Below, one piece after another: positions 17,404 through 26,352 of a stretch of DNA of 64,000 nucleotides. The notes under the pieces are model-generated. The model was not told the origin of the DNA, ran no database searches, and saw only the letters and a list, made by a program, of their open reading frames with translations. The stretch is from contig JAWXCK010000294.1 in assembly GCA_034408855.1 (NCBI GenBank), positions 1 through 64,000 on the forward strand, in the 5' to 3' direction. Source of the DNA: JAIYDQ01 sp034408855 (lineage in GTDB: Bacteria > Planctomycetota > Planctomycetia > Pirellulales > Pirellulaceae). Made by a program: the position numbers and the translations under genes. Each line of letters begins with the position of its first letter. The stretch's first letter is position 1.

Positions 17404-18518
17404 TATTTCGCGGAAACAAAATCTAGAATTTCGGAGAGATGATTTCCCCAATCACCTTCGAGTTCCGACTTCGCCAAATACGCTACGATTTGATCGAGCG
17501 TGGTTACGCTTTTAGATTGGATACGAAGACTGCGAGTCGCGCTCGCTTTCGGATGCAGGCCATCACTTGCATACTCAGTAAAGTGAACGAAGCCCAAGGT
17601 ACTGGTGTCGCTGCTTCGATAGGGAACATGTGCGCCATCTGAGGCCGATAAACTGTGCCATTCTGTTCGATTGTTCGCGGTAAGAACAACCGTAAACCGA
17701 TTCGGTTCCAAGTCGCTACCGGAAACACGAACAAAAGCGTAGTCGTAATACGTCGACGGAATCGATTCAGCCATCCGAATACTTTTGAATAGCCAAACGG
17801 CCGTCTGTGCCATCGAAGTTTTTGTTTCGCCATGCCCGACCTCACGACGAATAACCCCAAGCCCTCGAATATCGGCGACCGTTTCGGTGATGGGACTCAC
17901 AAAAGTGTGCGTCGAATGGCGGTTGCCATAGTGCGCCAAGGCAGCGATCGGACGATGATGCAAGTGCCACTGGTCGGTAAGCTCATCTTGAACAATCCAG
18001 GCTTGTAAGCTCACAAAATGCCCCTGAACAAAACTCACGACCGACGAGCGACTTAGCCAGGGAATCTGCCGGATGTCGGAGTCGTTGATATCGATACCGA
18101 TCGAAAACACAGCCCGCCGAGTCGATAGCAAGGACGAGGCGCGCTTCGTCGGATCGTCTCGATATAACTCTCGGGCGAAATGCGTCATGAACAACGGTTC
18201 AGAAGCGGGCAACATGATTGCAGCGTCTGAACGTCGTTGGCGAAAGGCTGCTTCCATCGCTACCTTCGTTGTCGGTATTTGCTTGACATAGCGAATACCT
18301 ATCTCTGGCGCGTACTGACTTTCATCTGTTGCGACGGCTGCCGTGATTTCATTTTCTTCTTCGATCTCGGCCTGTGATTTTACCGGCACGTGCGATCGTG
18401 ATGAATGCTCGGTATGTTCCCAGCGTTGTGATCGCAACAAAGGCAAGCCGAAGAACATGGCGACGCAACCGATCAAACCTAAGATGGCTACAATATGCTT
18501 CCAATGGATGCGTGGCAT
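17403..18518 (-). CDS. Hypothetical single-pass membrane protein
   Basis: The 371-residue protein has one N-terminal membrane segment (HIVAILGLIGCVAMFFGLPLL) and then a long soluble part outside the membrane. The soluble part contains DESQYAPEIGIRYVKQIPTTK, MTHFARELYRDDPTKR and a C-terminal strand-rich region ending LDFVSAK. I recognise no family. It shares the strand with the 573-residue envelope protein at 18789, but a pseudogene remnant lies between them on the other strand. Confidence 0.65.
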   Translation of the reverse strand: MPRIHWKHIVAILGLIGCVAMFFGLPLLRSQRWEHTEHSSRSHVPVKSQAEIEEENEITAAVATDESQYAPEIGIRYVKQIPTTKVAMEAAFRQRRSDAAIMLPASEPLFMTHFARELYRDDPTKRASSLLSTRRAVFSIGIDINDSDIRQIPWLSRSSVVSFVQGHFVSLQAWIVQDELTDQWHLHHRPIAALAHYGNRHSTHTFVSPITETVADIRGLGVIRREVGHGETKTSMAQTAVWLFKSIRMAESIPSTYYDYAFVRVSGSDLEPNRFTVVLTANNRTEWHSLSASDGAHVPYRSSDTSTLGFVHFTEYASDGLHPKASATRSLRIQSKSVTTLDQIVAYLAKSELEGDWGNHLSEILDFVSAK

Positions 18519-18547
18519 CGAGGTCCTTCTAAATCGAGTTTGCGTGA

Positions 18548-18763
18548 ACAGCCGAGTACCTCATTCAAGTACCTGCCAATCGAATAGGCTACACCGAACT
18601 ATCGCTTGGGCAACTCAAAATCCTTCAAGAAGTCATCACCTTTTCGGTTTTCGTTCCGTTTGCGATCTTCTACATGAAGCAAAGTTTGCGTTGGGACTTT
18701 CTATGGGCGGCATTATGCATGGCTGCCGCCGTCTATTTTGTCTTTCGCGGCAATGCAACGTAA
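18548..18763 (+). pseudogene. 5'-truncated DUF486 (DMT-like small membrane protein) remnant
   Basis: The plus-strand frame from 18548 to the TAA at 18761-18763 reads TAEYLIQVPANRIGYTELSL, GQLKILQEVITFSVFVPFAI and FYMKQSLRWDFLWAALCMAA, then AVYFVFRGNAT. This matches the C-terminal two-thirds of DUF486 proteins (about 115 residues, four membrane helices). A TGA (18545-18547) sits directly before it, and the expected N-terminal part is absent because upstream sequence is the 5' end of the divergent gene. There is no start codon, so it is a decayed fragment. Confidence 0.7.
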
Positions 18764-18788
18764 TAGAAAACTCGCATTCGAACAGTCA

Positions 18789-20510
18789 TTATTGCGATTC
18801 GGCTTTTTCCAAGAGCCGGACTCGAATTCGATTTCCAGCTTCCTGCGGAGTCCCTTCGTATTTGTACCATTCGATGGCATCGTGAACTTCGCCATCTTCT
18901 TCGCAGCAGCGTCCGAGAAGATATCTGGCGTGAGCTCGCCAGCGTTCGGTTCCCTCGATCTTAAGCAGCCGATTGTCGAGCCAATCTTTAGCGGCGTCGA
19001 TATTTTCAAGATCGAATTGCAGAAACCCGAGAAAGGCGTTCGAATCGAGTTTCGCGGTTCGATAGAACTGCTGAGCGAGCTGTATTCGATACTGAAATGC
19101 TTCTTGCTTTTCGTTCATCCCTCGAATCACATGCAGTTGGCGCTGAATGTCGGAATCGTAGGCGAGTTTGGCAAGCGTCCCTTCGTCGGTTCGAATACTC
19201 ATATACTTCGTCGGCGCTCCAACGACATCTAAATTCGTATCGAATTCGCCTCGAAAGTGCGCCATTCGAGCTTGTTGCACGAGGCTCTCGTTCATGTAGG
19301 CACCGTATTCACCAGCATATTTGAGCGAGAATGGCGATAGGTCGTGAATACGACTTCGGACGTTGCGATTGTACAACTGAGCTAACCAAGGAAGCGTCCA
19401 AAGTTGTACCGACAAATCAGGATCGATCGAATTGAGCTTCGCAACAATTTCATCGACGTTCATCGAAAGCTTCATTCGATACTCGCCAGTCAGTCGTTCT
19501 TCCAGAGCCTTCATGCCGACACCGAGCGCAAAGGGTTCCACGTCCAAGAGCGCGATCAGTCGCGGCAGATCGCTCGATGCGACGGGATAGTCAAACCACC
19601 CGGGCAACTTCGCGCGACGTAAAACCGAAGCGTTCGTCCGGGCTTCGCGAAGCGTTGAAACCTCGGCCTGATTGGCCGTTGGCAATGGCAAGCCGAATCG
19701 CATTTCAAAGAGGTAGATTTCGTTGGCGATCGGTACACCGATACACCACAGAAGTCGATCGGAACCGGTGGCACCGGTGGCTGGGTCTGGCAAGGCCAGT
19801 TGGATTGCCGGGATATCTTGCTGGAAGAGCAATTGCGAGAAGACGCGCGTTCGCTGAAGCGCGTCGCCTCGCCCGACCATCATCGTTTGCCACGGCAAAG
19901 CTCGATAGCCGACGCCGATATCCGTAATCGGTTGCAAAGGGTCACGGATCATCGCTTCGATGTCTTTGGCAGCCCCTTCGAGGGCGACATTTCGAACCGT
20001 CCAATCGAAAAGCTTCATTGTGTGCTCGAGTCGCGTTGCATCGACCCCCGAGAGCTTAGCCATCTGCTGCGTTAGCCAAGGGGCAAACAACGGATCGCGA
20101 TAGGGTCGCTCTAAGACCCACTCTCCGACATCTTTCATCAACTTGCATTGCGACAAATACTCGCTTTCCAAATCCGCGAACTCGATTCGATCAAGTCGCT
20201 TGGCGATATCGGTTTCGAGCAACGTGGCAGGCAACTTATCTACCATCGACGAATGCTTCCAACCGGGCTGCATCGGCTGGGCCAAGGCCCAAGTGTTTAC
20301 TTGATTGATAAAATCTCGAAGGATCGGGCCTCGATCAAAGCGCAACAGCATCGGCAGGAACGCCATCGCCTTGTCGATCGTATCGACGTGCTCTTCGTTT
20401 TCAACGGTTCGGGCTTCGCGACGACGAAGCTCTCGAGCGTCTTCGCGGTGCCAGCAGGATGGCAAGCTGGCCAAGAGAACAAACACGACTAAATAACGGA
20501 AAGGCTTCAC
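18789..20510 (-). CDS. Hypothetical envelope protein with TPR-like C-terminus, possible lipoprotein
   Basis: From a GTG at 20510 the 573-residue protein starts MKPFRYLVVFVLLASLPSCW, a signal peptide ending in a Cys (a lipobox-like LPSC, though Pro is unusual at that place). A charged helix follows, then an alpha-helical region and a central segment (GYRALPWQTMMVGRGDALQR) that recalls transglutaminase-like proteins. The C-terminal 120 residues (FLGFLQFDLENIDAAKDWLD, YLLGRCCEEDGEVHDAIEWY) look like TPR repeats. It is probably an outer-membrane or periplasmic scaffold; no function can be named. Confidence 0.65.
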   Translation of the reverse strand: MKPFRYLVVFVLLASLPSCWHREDARELRRREARTVENEEHVDTIDKAMAFLPMLLRFDRGPILRDFINQVNTWALAQPMQPGWKHSSMVDKLPATLLETDIAKRLDRIEFADLESEYLSQCKLMKDVGEWVLERPYRDPLFAPWLTQQMAKLSGVDATRLEHTMKLFDWTVRNVALEGAAKDIEAMIRDPLQPITDIGVGYRALPWQTMMVGRGDALQRTRVFSQLLFQQDIPAIQLALPDPATGATGSDRLLWCIGVPIANEIYLFEMRFGLPLPTANQAEVSTLREARTNASVLRRAKLPGWFDYPVASSDLPRLIALLDVEPFALGVGMKALEERLTGEYRMKLSMNVDEIVAKLNSIDPDLSVQLWTLPWLAQLYNRNVRSRIHDLSPFSLKYAGEYGAYMNESLVQQARMAHFRGEFDTNLDVVGAPTKYMSIRTDEGTLAKLAYDSDIQRQLHVIRGMNEKQEAFQYRIQLAQQFYRTAKLDSNAFLGFLQFDLENIDAAKDWLDNRLLKIEGTERWRAHARYLLGRCCEEDGEVHDAIEWYKYEGTPQEAGNRIRVRLLEKAESQ

Positions 20511-20532
20511 GATCGATAAGTTGCTCTCTAAC

Positions 20533-20554
20533 TTGAGATTTGAGATTTGAGATT
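20533..20554. repeat. Short tandem repeat (TTGAGAT x3)
   Basis: A seven-base unit, TTGAGAT or its shift GAGATTT, is repeated three times between the kdsA stop and the next minus-strand gene start. It is a slippage-type microsatellite with no apparent coding role. Confidence 0.6.
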
Positions 20555-20555
20555 T

Positions 20556-21386
20556 CTACGCCTTGAATTGATCGTTGGTTTCCCAAATTCGCAGGACTCG
20601 CTGAAAGACTTCGGCGAAATGGTCGAGATAGATCATATTAGGGCCGTCGCTTGGCGATTGCTCAGGATTGGGATGCACTTCAAAGAAAAAACCGTTGGCA
20701 CCAAGAGCTGCCGCAGCTCGCGCCAGCGGTTCTACCATCGCGCGATTTCCACCTGTCGAGCCACCGAGCCCGCCCGGTTGCTGTACCGAATGGGTGGCGT
20801 CAAAAACGACCGGCACACCTAACGACTGCATAAGCGGAATGGCTTGCATGTCATTGACCAGTCGACCATAGCCGAAAAAAGTTCCGCGTTCACACAACAT
20901 GACTCCGCTTTCGCTCGTCTCACGAATTTTTTCGACTACATACTGCATATCTAACGGCGCCATGAATTGCCCTTTCTTGACGTTGATCGCTCGACCTGTT
21001 TTGGCAGCGGCCACCAGTAAATCGGTTTGACGGGCAAGAAAGGCTGGAATCTGGAGAAGCGAACAAACTTCGGCAGTGGGTGCCGCTTGGTCTGGAAGGT
21101 GGATATCGGTCGTTACCGGACATCCTAGTTTTTTGGTGACCGACTCGAGGACTCTCAATCCCTCGTCGATTCCGAGCCCTCGAAAACTTTTATTGCTGGT
21201 TCGGTTGGCTTTATCAAACGAAGCTTTAAAAACCAACGGAACATTCAAGACGGAGGCGACCGATTCCAAATGCGCCGCGATCTTCATGGTGAGATCGTAA
21301 GATTCAATCACGCAAGGGCCCGCGATCAACAACGGACGATTCCCGTTTCCAACTGTAAAACTTCCTAAGTTGACATTTTGCATCAT
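20556..21386 (-). CDS. kdsA: 3-deoxy-D-manno-octulosonate 8-phosphate synthase
   Basis: The 276-residue protein carries the KDO8P synthase blocks LLIAGPCVIES, FKASFDKANRTS, GCPVTTDIHLPDQA, ARQTDLLVAAAKTGRAINVK and FDATHSVQQPGG. The KANRTS and NVKKGQFM segments distinguish it from DAHP synthase. It condenses PEP and arabinose 5-phosphate to the KDO precursor of lipopolysaccharide core. With lpxK at 61 kb this supports an LPS-type outer membrane. The second Met is an equally good start. Confidence 0.95.
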   Translation of the reverse strand: MMQNVNLGSFTVGNGNRPLLIAGPCVIESYDLTMKIAAHLESVASVLNVPLVFKASFDKANRTSNKSFRGLGIDEGLRVLESVTKKLGCPVTTDIHLPDQAAPTAEVCSLLQIPAFLARQTDLLVAAAKTGRAINVKKGQFMAPLDMQYVVEKIRETSESGVMLCERGTFFGYGRLVNDMQAIPLMQSLGVPVVFDATHSVQQPGGLGGSTGGNRAMVEPLARAAAALGANGFFFEVHPNPEQSPSDGPNMIYLDHFAEVFQRVLRIWETNDQFKA

Positions 21387-21407
21387 TGTATTTTTATGTC
21401 TTCTTTC

Positions 21408-22349
21408 TTAGGCATTTGGAAGCTGAATCCCCATCGCGGTCATCAGCATTTTCATGTCATCCCAGACGAGCTTCTTGGCGCTTTCAGTGCGCAAAAGATA
21501 AGCTGGATGGTACGTTACCAAGACTTGGGCTTTTCGATAACGATGAAATCGTCCACGAAGCCGACCGATCGGCTCGGTCGTTTGCAACACAGCTCGAACC
21601 GCGACGGCGCCTAAGCAAACGATGAACTCAGGCTGAAGCACATCGAGCTGGGCTTCAAAGAAAGAGCGGCAATTTTCAATTTCCGAATCGACGGGAGTTC
21701 GATTACCTGGTGGGCGGCATTTGAGCGAATTCAGGATATAGACCTCTTCGCGTTTCAAATGCGATGCCGCCATAATCTTGTTGAGCAACTGTCCAGCCGC
21801 CCCGACAAAGGGCTCGCCAAGTCGGTCTTCATCCGCCCCAGGGGCTTCACCAAAAAAGACGACTCGCGGCGAGATCGCTCCGACTCCGAATACGGTTTGC
21901 GTCCGGCTGCATGCCAATTCTTCGCACGTGCGGCATTCGGCTACTTTTTCGCGAAGCGTCTCGAAAATCTCCAGTCGCTCGGCATTGGGAAGCGATGGCC
22001 CGAGCCATTCTTCGCTCAGTATTTGCAAACCTTCGGTAGACACCTTCGCCGGTTGCGTCCCACGGGCAGCGGCATTTCTGGAAGCCGACTTGAGAGGAAC
22101 CAAAGGCATTGGCGGCAGCGGTTCTCGAGTTGACGGTGACGCAGTTTTTTGGGGCGGAACTGCGACTTTCGTCAGACTGCTTTTTTCGTCCCCTAGACTG
22201 TTCGCGACTTCCGAAAGGGCAGTTGGGCTTTCGGACCAGGCGTCGACCCAGCGGTCGGTCCCGCGCGCGACCATACTGATCCCACAGCGTTGGTATTGCT
22301 GGAGCAACTGGATCGCCGCCCAGCGCAGATTGTCTTGAATCGGTTGCAT
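21408..22349 (-). CDS. Uracil-DNA glycosylase, family 4 (Fe-S type)
   Basis: The C-terminal 200 residues are a family 4 UDG: Cys ligands in CRTCEELACSRTQ, motif A VFFGEAPGADED, GAAGQLLNKIM, the second Cys region LKCRPPGNRTP and motif B VTYHPAYLLR. It removes uracil from DNA. About 120 N-terminal residues form a Ser/Pro-rich extension, common in planctomycete and Thermus-like members. ATG 22349 is preferred to a GTG at 22403. Confidence 0.88.
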   Translation of the reverse strand: MQPIQDNLRWAAIQLLQQYQRCGISMVARGTDRWVDAWSESPTALSEVANSLGDEKSSLTKVAVPPQKTASPSTREPLPPMPLVPLKSASRNAAARGTQPAKVSTEGLQILSEEWLGPSLPNAERLEIFETLREKVAECRTCEELACSRTQTVFGVGAISPRVVFFGEAPGADEDRLGEPFVGAAGQLLNKIMAASHLKREEVYILNSLKCRPPGNRTPVDSEIENCRSFFEAQLDVLQPEFIVCLGAVAVRAVLQTTEPIGRLRGRFHRYRKAQVLVTYHPAYLLRTESAKKLVWDDMKMLMTAMGIQLPNA

Positions 22350-22630
22350 AATAAAACTATCGCATGTTTCAGAGCGATTGACGATAGCCTTGACGAGTAA
22401 CACCTAGGCGAACTTGTTCAAAAAACAACCCTTTATTTCAATATTATTGCGAATTTATGAAGGTTAGGGGTTCGGTTTTTTCAGCCCCAAGATTCGATAT
22501 TATCGGAACTTGGGGCGATTCGGGGGGTTCAGAAAGAGACTTAGTTGACTAGTTTAAATAGTACTAGCCAGAACCTAGCCCCATGTTGAATTTCTTCCCC
22601 TTAAGCTGCTTTTCGTTCGGCGACGACTCT

Positions 22631-25600
22631 ATGAAATCCTTTTGTTGGCCTAAGTCTGCCCTTATCCCCTGTAGTTTTTTCCTCGCGCTGGCTTTCCTGC
22701 CCCGCTTGGTTTTTGCCGCTGACCCTGAGTTGGTCGGTATCCTTGCGATGGCCGTACAGGCCGACGTTGCCAAGGAATTGCAGCTTACCGAGCAACAGCT
22801 CAGTGAACTCAATAAGCTCATTGCAGCTCAGGAAGCCAAGGCGTTAGACATCGGTGCCGAGATGCGCAAGCTTCCGCCTAGCTCGCGCGACGAGCAATTG
22901 CGAGAGCATGTTCGCAAGCTCGAGCAACAAGGCTTTCGGCTTCTCAGCATCCAGCAACGAGGTCGGCTTGAACGAATGCGGCTCTCGAAGCTCGGCCTTG
23001 TCAGTCTCGGTGAAACCGAAGTCGCCGAAACACTCGGATTGAGCCAAGGACAGGTCGAACAAATTAAACAGGTCGTTGAAAGCCGAAGTCCGTTGGTCGT
23101 CGAGCTTGGTCCGGATGCAGCACGCGTCGAAATTGAACGCCGGCTGCGCGCTGTGTTGACCGGCGGTCAATGGGCGACATGGCAGTCGATGGCTGGACAA
23201 GCCGCCAAGGCTCCGGCAGCCGTGCCTCAGGCTTCGGCAGTTGTTCAAAATCCAGTCGTTCAAAATCCAAGCAATCAAAATCCAAGCAATCAAAATCCAG
23301 CGGCCGAACTTCCTAAGAAAGAATCGGTTGAGCAAAAAGCCGAAGTTTCGACGGCAGCGAGCAACGCACAAGCGAAGCCGGTCGCGACTGCTGAGGTTCA
23401 ACTGACTCTGAACTTCAAGAAGGCACCTTGGGAAGAAGTCCTCCAATGGATGGCGAAGGAAGCCGAACTGAGTCTTCAATACGACTCGTATCCCGTCGGA
23501 ACGTTTACTTATCAAGACCCGTTCCGGACTTATACGATTGCCGAATCGCTCGACATCATGAATGGTGTTTTACTGAATAGGGCTTATCGACTCATTCGAC
23601 GGCAGCGGTCGTTGATGGTCATTGATTTGGGTAACGGCGAGTCTCCGGATGTGGTGCGTGGTTTATTGCGAGAGTTAGCCGAACTCGTGCCACCCGAAGA
23701 GCTCGATAATCGCGGCGAGTACGAGTTGCTCAAGAGTTTGTTTGTCCTGTCTCGACTATCGCCGGAAGAAGCTCAACGTGAAATCGGCCTCTTGATGGGC
23801 CCCGAGGGCTCGGCAATTCCGCTTGGATCAGCCGGTCAGATCTTGGTTACGGAAACGGCTGGCAAGCTGCGGTTGATCCGCGACATGCTCAAACGCGTTG
23901 AAGATCCAGATAGCACACGCGGCTCGAAAGTTGTCACGATTGCTCTCAAGCACGTTTCTGCCGAAGAAGTCCTAAGTATCGCTCGTTCGCTATTGGGACT
24001 TGCTGAAGGTGCGAATCAATCGACCGATTTCAATGTCTCGACCGATACGTTTGGCAATACGATCTTTGCGACCGGCTCGATGGATAAACTTCAGTTGCTC
24101 AGAGACCTCGCAACGCAGATCGACGTCAAGCCAGGTGAGGGAGGTTCATCGGCGGTCGCGATCGAACAACCAAGCTTAGAAACGCACTCGATACAATCGT
24201 CCGATGCCGATACTGCCTATAACGTTTTGCAGACGCTGCTCGAAGGAAGCCCAGGCGTTAGAATATCGCTGGAACCCAAAACGAATAGTGTCGTCGCCTT
24301 GGCCACCAAAGCGGATCACAAGCTAATCGAAGAAACGTTGGCAAAGCTGGCGGGTATTTCCAGCAGTTTTACCGTGATTCCATTGCAGCGCATCGATGTT
24401 CAAGCTGCGATTACGACCTTAGAGAAGTTTTTTGGAAAGCCAAGCACGGCAACTGGGGCGAACGCAGCGGCGGTAACAGGTCCGATTTTCTTCGGCGATG
24501 CTATGACGAAAACGTTGATGGTAAAGGGATCGCCTCAAGAATTAGTGCAAGTGCGTGAATTGCTAACGAAACTCGAAGAAACCAGCCCTGACCTCGATTA
24601 TATGGGCGGAAATGTCCGAGTCCTCCCGATGACGGGTAAGTCAGCCGATCGAGTGCTCGAACAAATTCAATATCTTTGGGACGTGCAGAAACGCAAGAAT
24701 CGAATTCGCATCAAACTGCCTTCAGAATTGAAAAGCCAAGAAGTCGGTGGAACGGAGTCTTCTCGACGATTGAACCCTGACGAAAGTCGTGCAAAGACCT
24801 TAGACCCGTCGACAACCGATGTGTCACCAGTTCGAAGTGGCAGGTTTGTTCGAACGATCGCCGATGATTCCGCTTCGGAAAATTCGGGCCTCGGTTCGTC
24901 CAACGACACGTCGTCGGGAGCGAGTGACATTGTGATTTATCGAAGCCCAACGGGGCTAGTCGTGACTTGCGACGATCCCAAGGCCTTGGCCGAATTCGAG
25001 CAGCTTGCAAGGATCGTAACCGAACAGATTTTGAACGCTAGCAGCGAGCCGACCGTCTTTTACTTGAAGTACATCTCGGCCAAATCGGCCGACGAATTGA
25101 TTCGAAGTATTTTGGCGGGCGAAGCGTCGAGCGGTGCTAGTAGCGGTGGTTCCGGAGGGTTGCTCGGCAGCATGCTCGGCGAAGTAGGTGGTGGTCTTGT
25201 CGGTGGACTTTTAGGCTTCGGTGGTGGAGGCGGTGCGACGAGCTCTACGCTTTCAGGAGGGATGGCGAGTGGCGAGATCAGCATTACTGCCGACCCGCGA
25301 CTGAATTGTTTGTTGGTAAGCGCCAACGCGATGGATCTCGATCTCGTCGAACAACTCTTGACGATCGTCGACCGAGAAGACAGCCCGATTCGAATTGAAA
25401 CGCAAGGCGTTCCACGCATTATTCCGATCATTCATCACGATGCCGACGAGATCGCCACGATCGTCAAGCAAGTTTTCTCCGCTCAAATTGCGCAATCGGC
25501 ATCGTCCGGCGGCGGAGGAGGTAATAATCAACAAAGGCAACCTTCGCCTCAAGATTTCATCGAAGCTTTGCGTGGCGGCGGAGGTGGCGGACCTGGAGGA

Positions 25601-26191
25601 AGCAGTCGCGGCGGTCGCAGTTCGGCAACTGAATTGAAACCACAAACGATGTCGATCGGGACCGACAAGAAAAACAACGCTCTCATCGTTACGGCGTCCC
25701 AAAGTCTTTTCCTACAAGTCGAAGAATTGGTCAAGATGCTCGATGAAGGTAGTACGGCTACCGAAGAAAAAATTGAAATCGTGCAGTTGGGAGAATTTGT
25801 CAACGCAGAGATCGCGGGCAAAGCCCTTTCGAGCATGTTCGGTGCTAAGGCGAAAACGAACAGCACTACGGCAACCGGCGGTAGTAGTTCACAAGCATCC
25901 AATAGTTCTTCCGGAAGCTCAGGCGGTGGAAGTGGCTCGGATGCCGAATCTGCGCAACGTCGCGCCGAGTTCTTTCAAGCATTGCAAAGTCGTGGTGGCT
26001 TCGGAGGCGGAACTCCAGGCGGTGGCTTCGGTGGCGGACCGGGCGGAGGCACGCGAGGTGGATTTCCAGGGGGTGGTTTTGGCGGCGCACCGGGCGGTGG
26101 AACGCGCGGTGGCGGTGCTCCTGGCGGTGGCGGTGCTCCTGGCGGTGGAACTCGAGGCGGTGGAGGAACTCCACAAGGCGGCGGTCGCTAA
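22631..26191 (+). CDS. Secretin N-domain (GspD/PilQ-like) protein lacking a visible beta-barrel
   Basis: First gene of the secretion operon, about 1186 residues from ATG 22631 (an upstream ATG at 22583 adds 16). A signal peptide (LIPCSFFLALAFLPRLVFA) is followed by a helical region with LTEQQLSELNK-type motifs, an SNQNP-repeat linker and an N0-like domain (LTLNFKKAPWEEVLQWMAKE). Then come four or more N1/NolW-type repeats (e.g. VVTIALKHVSAEEVLSIARS; PTVFYLKYISAKSADELIRS; RIIPIIHHDADEIATIVKQV; IEIVQLGEFVNAEIAGKALS). The C-terminus is a Gly-rich tail of about 100 residues. No secretin C-domain motif such as VPxLGxIPxLGxLF is present. Interior Gly-rich inserts break up the repeats. Confidence 0.8.
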   Translation: MKSFCWPKSALIPCSFFLALAFLPRLVFAADPELVGILAMAVQADVAKELQLTEQQLSELNKLIAAQEAKALDIGAEMRKLPPSSRDEQLREHVRKLEQQGFRLLSIQQRGRLERMRLSKLGLVSLGETEVAETLGLSQGQVEQIKQVVESRSPLVVELGPDAARVEIERRLRAVLTGGQWATWQSMAGQAAKAPAAVPQASAVVQNPVVQNPSNQNPSNQNPAAELPKKESVEQKAEVSTAASNAQAKPVATAEVQLTLNFKKAPWEEVLQWMAKEAELSLQYDSYPVGTFTYQDPFRTYTIAESLDIMNGVLLNRAYRLIRRQRSLMVIDLGNGESPDVVRGLLRELAELVPPEELDNRGEYELLKSLFVLSRLSPEEAQREIGLLMGPEGSAIPLGSAGQILVTETAGKLRLIRDMLKRVEDPDSTRGSKVVTIALKHVSAEEVLSIARSLLGLAEGANQSTDFNVSTDTFGNTIFATGSMDKLQLLRDLATQIDVKPGEGGSSAVAIEQPSLETHSIQSSDADTAYNVLQTLLEGSPGVRISLEPKTNSVVALATKADHKLIEETLAKLAGISSSFTVIPLQRIDVQAAITTLEKFFGKPSTATGANAAAVTGPIFFGDAMTKTLMVKGSPQELVQVRELLTKLEETSPDLDYMGGNVRVLPMTGKSADRVLEQIQYLWDVQKRKNRIRIKLPSELKSQEVGGTESSRRLNPDESRAKTLDPSTTDVSPVRSGRFVRTIADDSASENSGLGSSNDTSSGASDIVIYRSPTGLVVTCDDPKALAEFEQLARIVTEQILNASSEPTVFYLKYISAKSADELIRSILAGEASSGASSGGSGGLLGSMLGEVGGGLVGGLLGFGGGGGATSSTLSGGMASGEISITADPRLNCLLVSANAMDLDLVEQLLTIVDREDSPIRIETQGVPRIIPIIHHDADEIATIVKQVFSAQIAQSASSGGGGGNNQQRQPSPQDFIEALRGGGGGGPGGSSRGGRSSATELKPQTMSIGTDKKNNALIVTASQSLFLQVEELVKMLDEGSTATEEKIEIVQLGEFVNAEIAGKALSSMFGAKAKTNSTTATGGSSSQASNSSSGSSGGGSGSDAESAQRRAEFFQALQSRGGFGGGTPGGGFGGGPGGGTRGGFPGGGFGGAPGGGTRGGGAPGGGGAPGGGTRGGGGTPQGGGR

Positions 26192-26352
26192 AGAGACTAT
26201 TCATCAGCCGACGTCCGCTGGCACACGGTTTCTGTGAATTGCTTGAAAATCGAAGGCTAGCGCGTACCGGCTGTTTTTATCCCAGCATTGCATCGGCGAT
26301 TTTCCAATCGCAAATTTACATAGCAAGTTGAAGCAAGGTTTATCGAAAACTT

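Noticed and set aside
22404..22582. TTGACT at about 22542 as a -35 box for the secretion operon
   Set aside because: No acceptable -10 lies 16-18 bases downstream.
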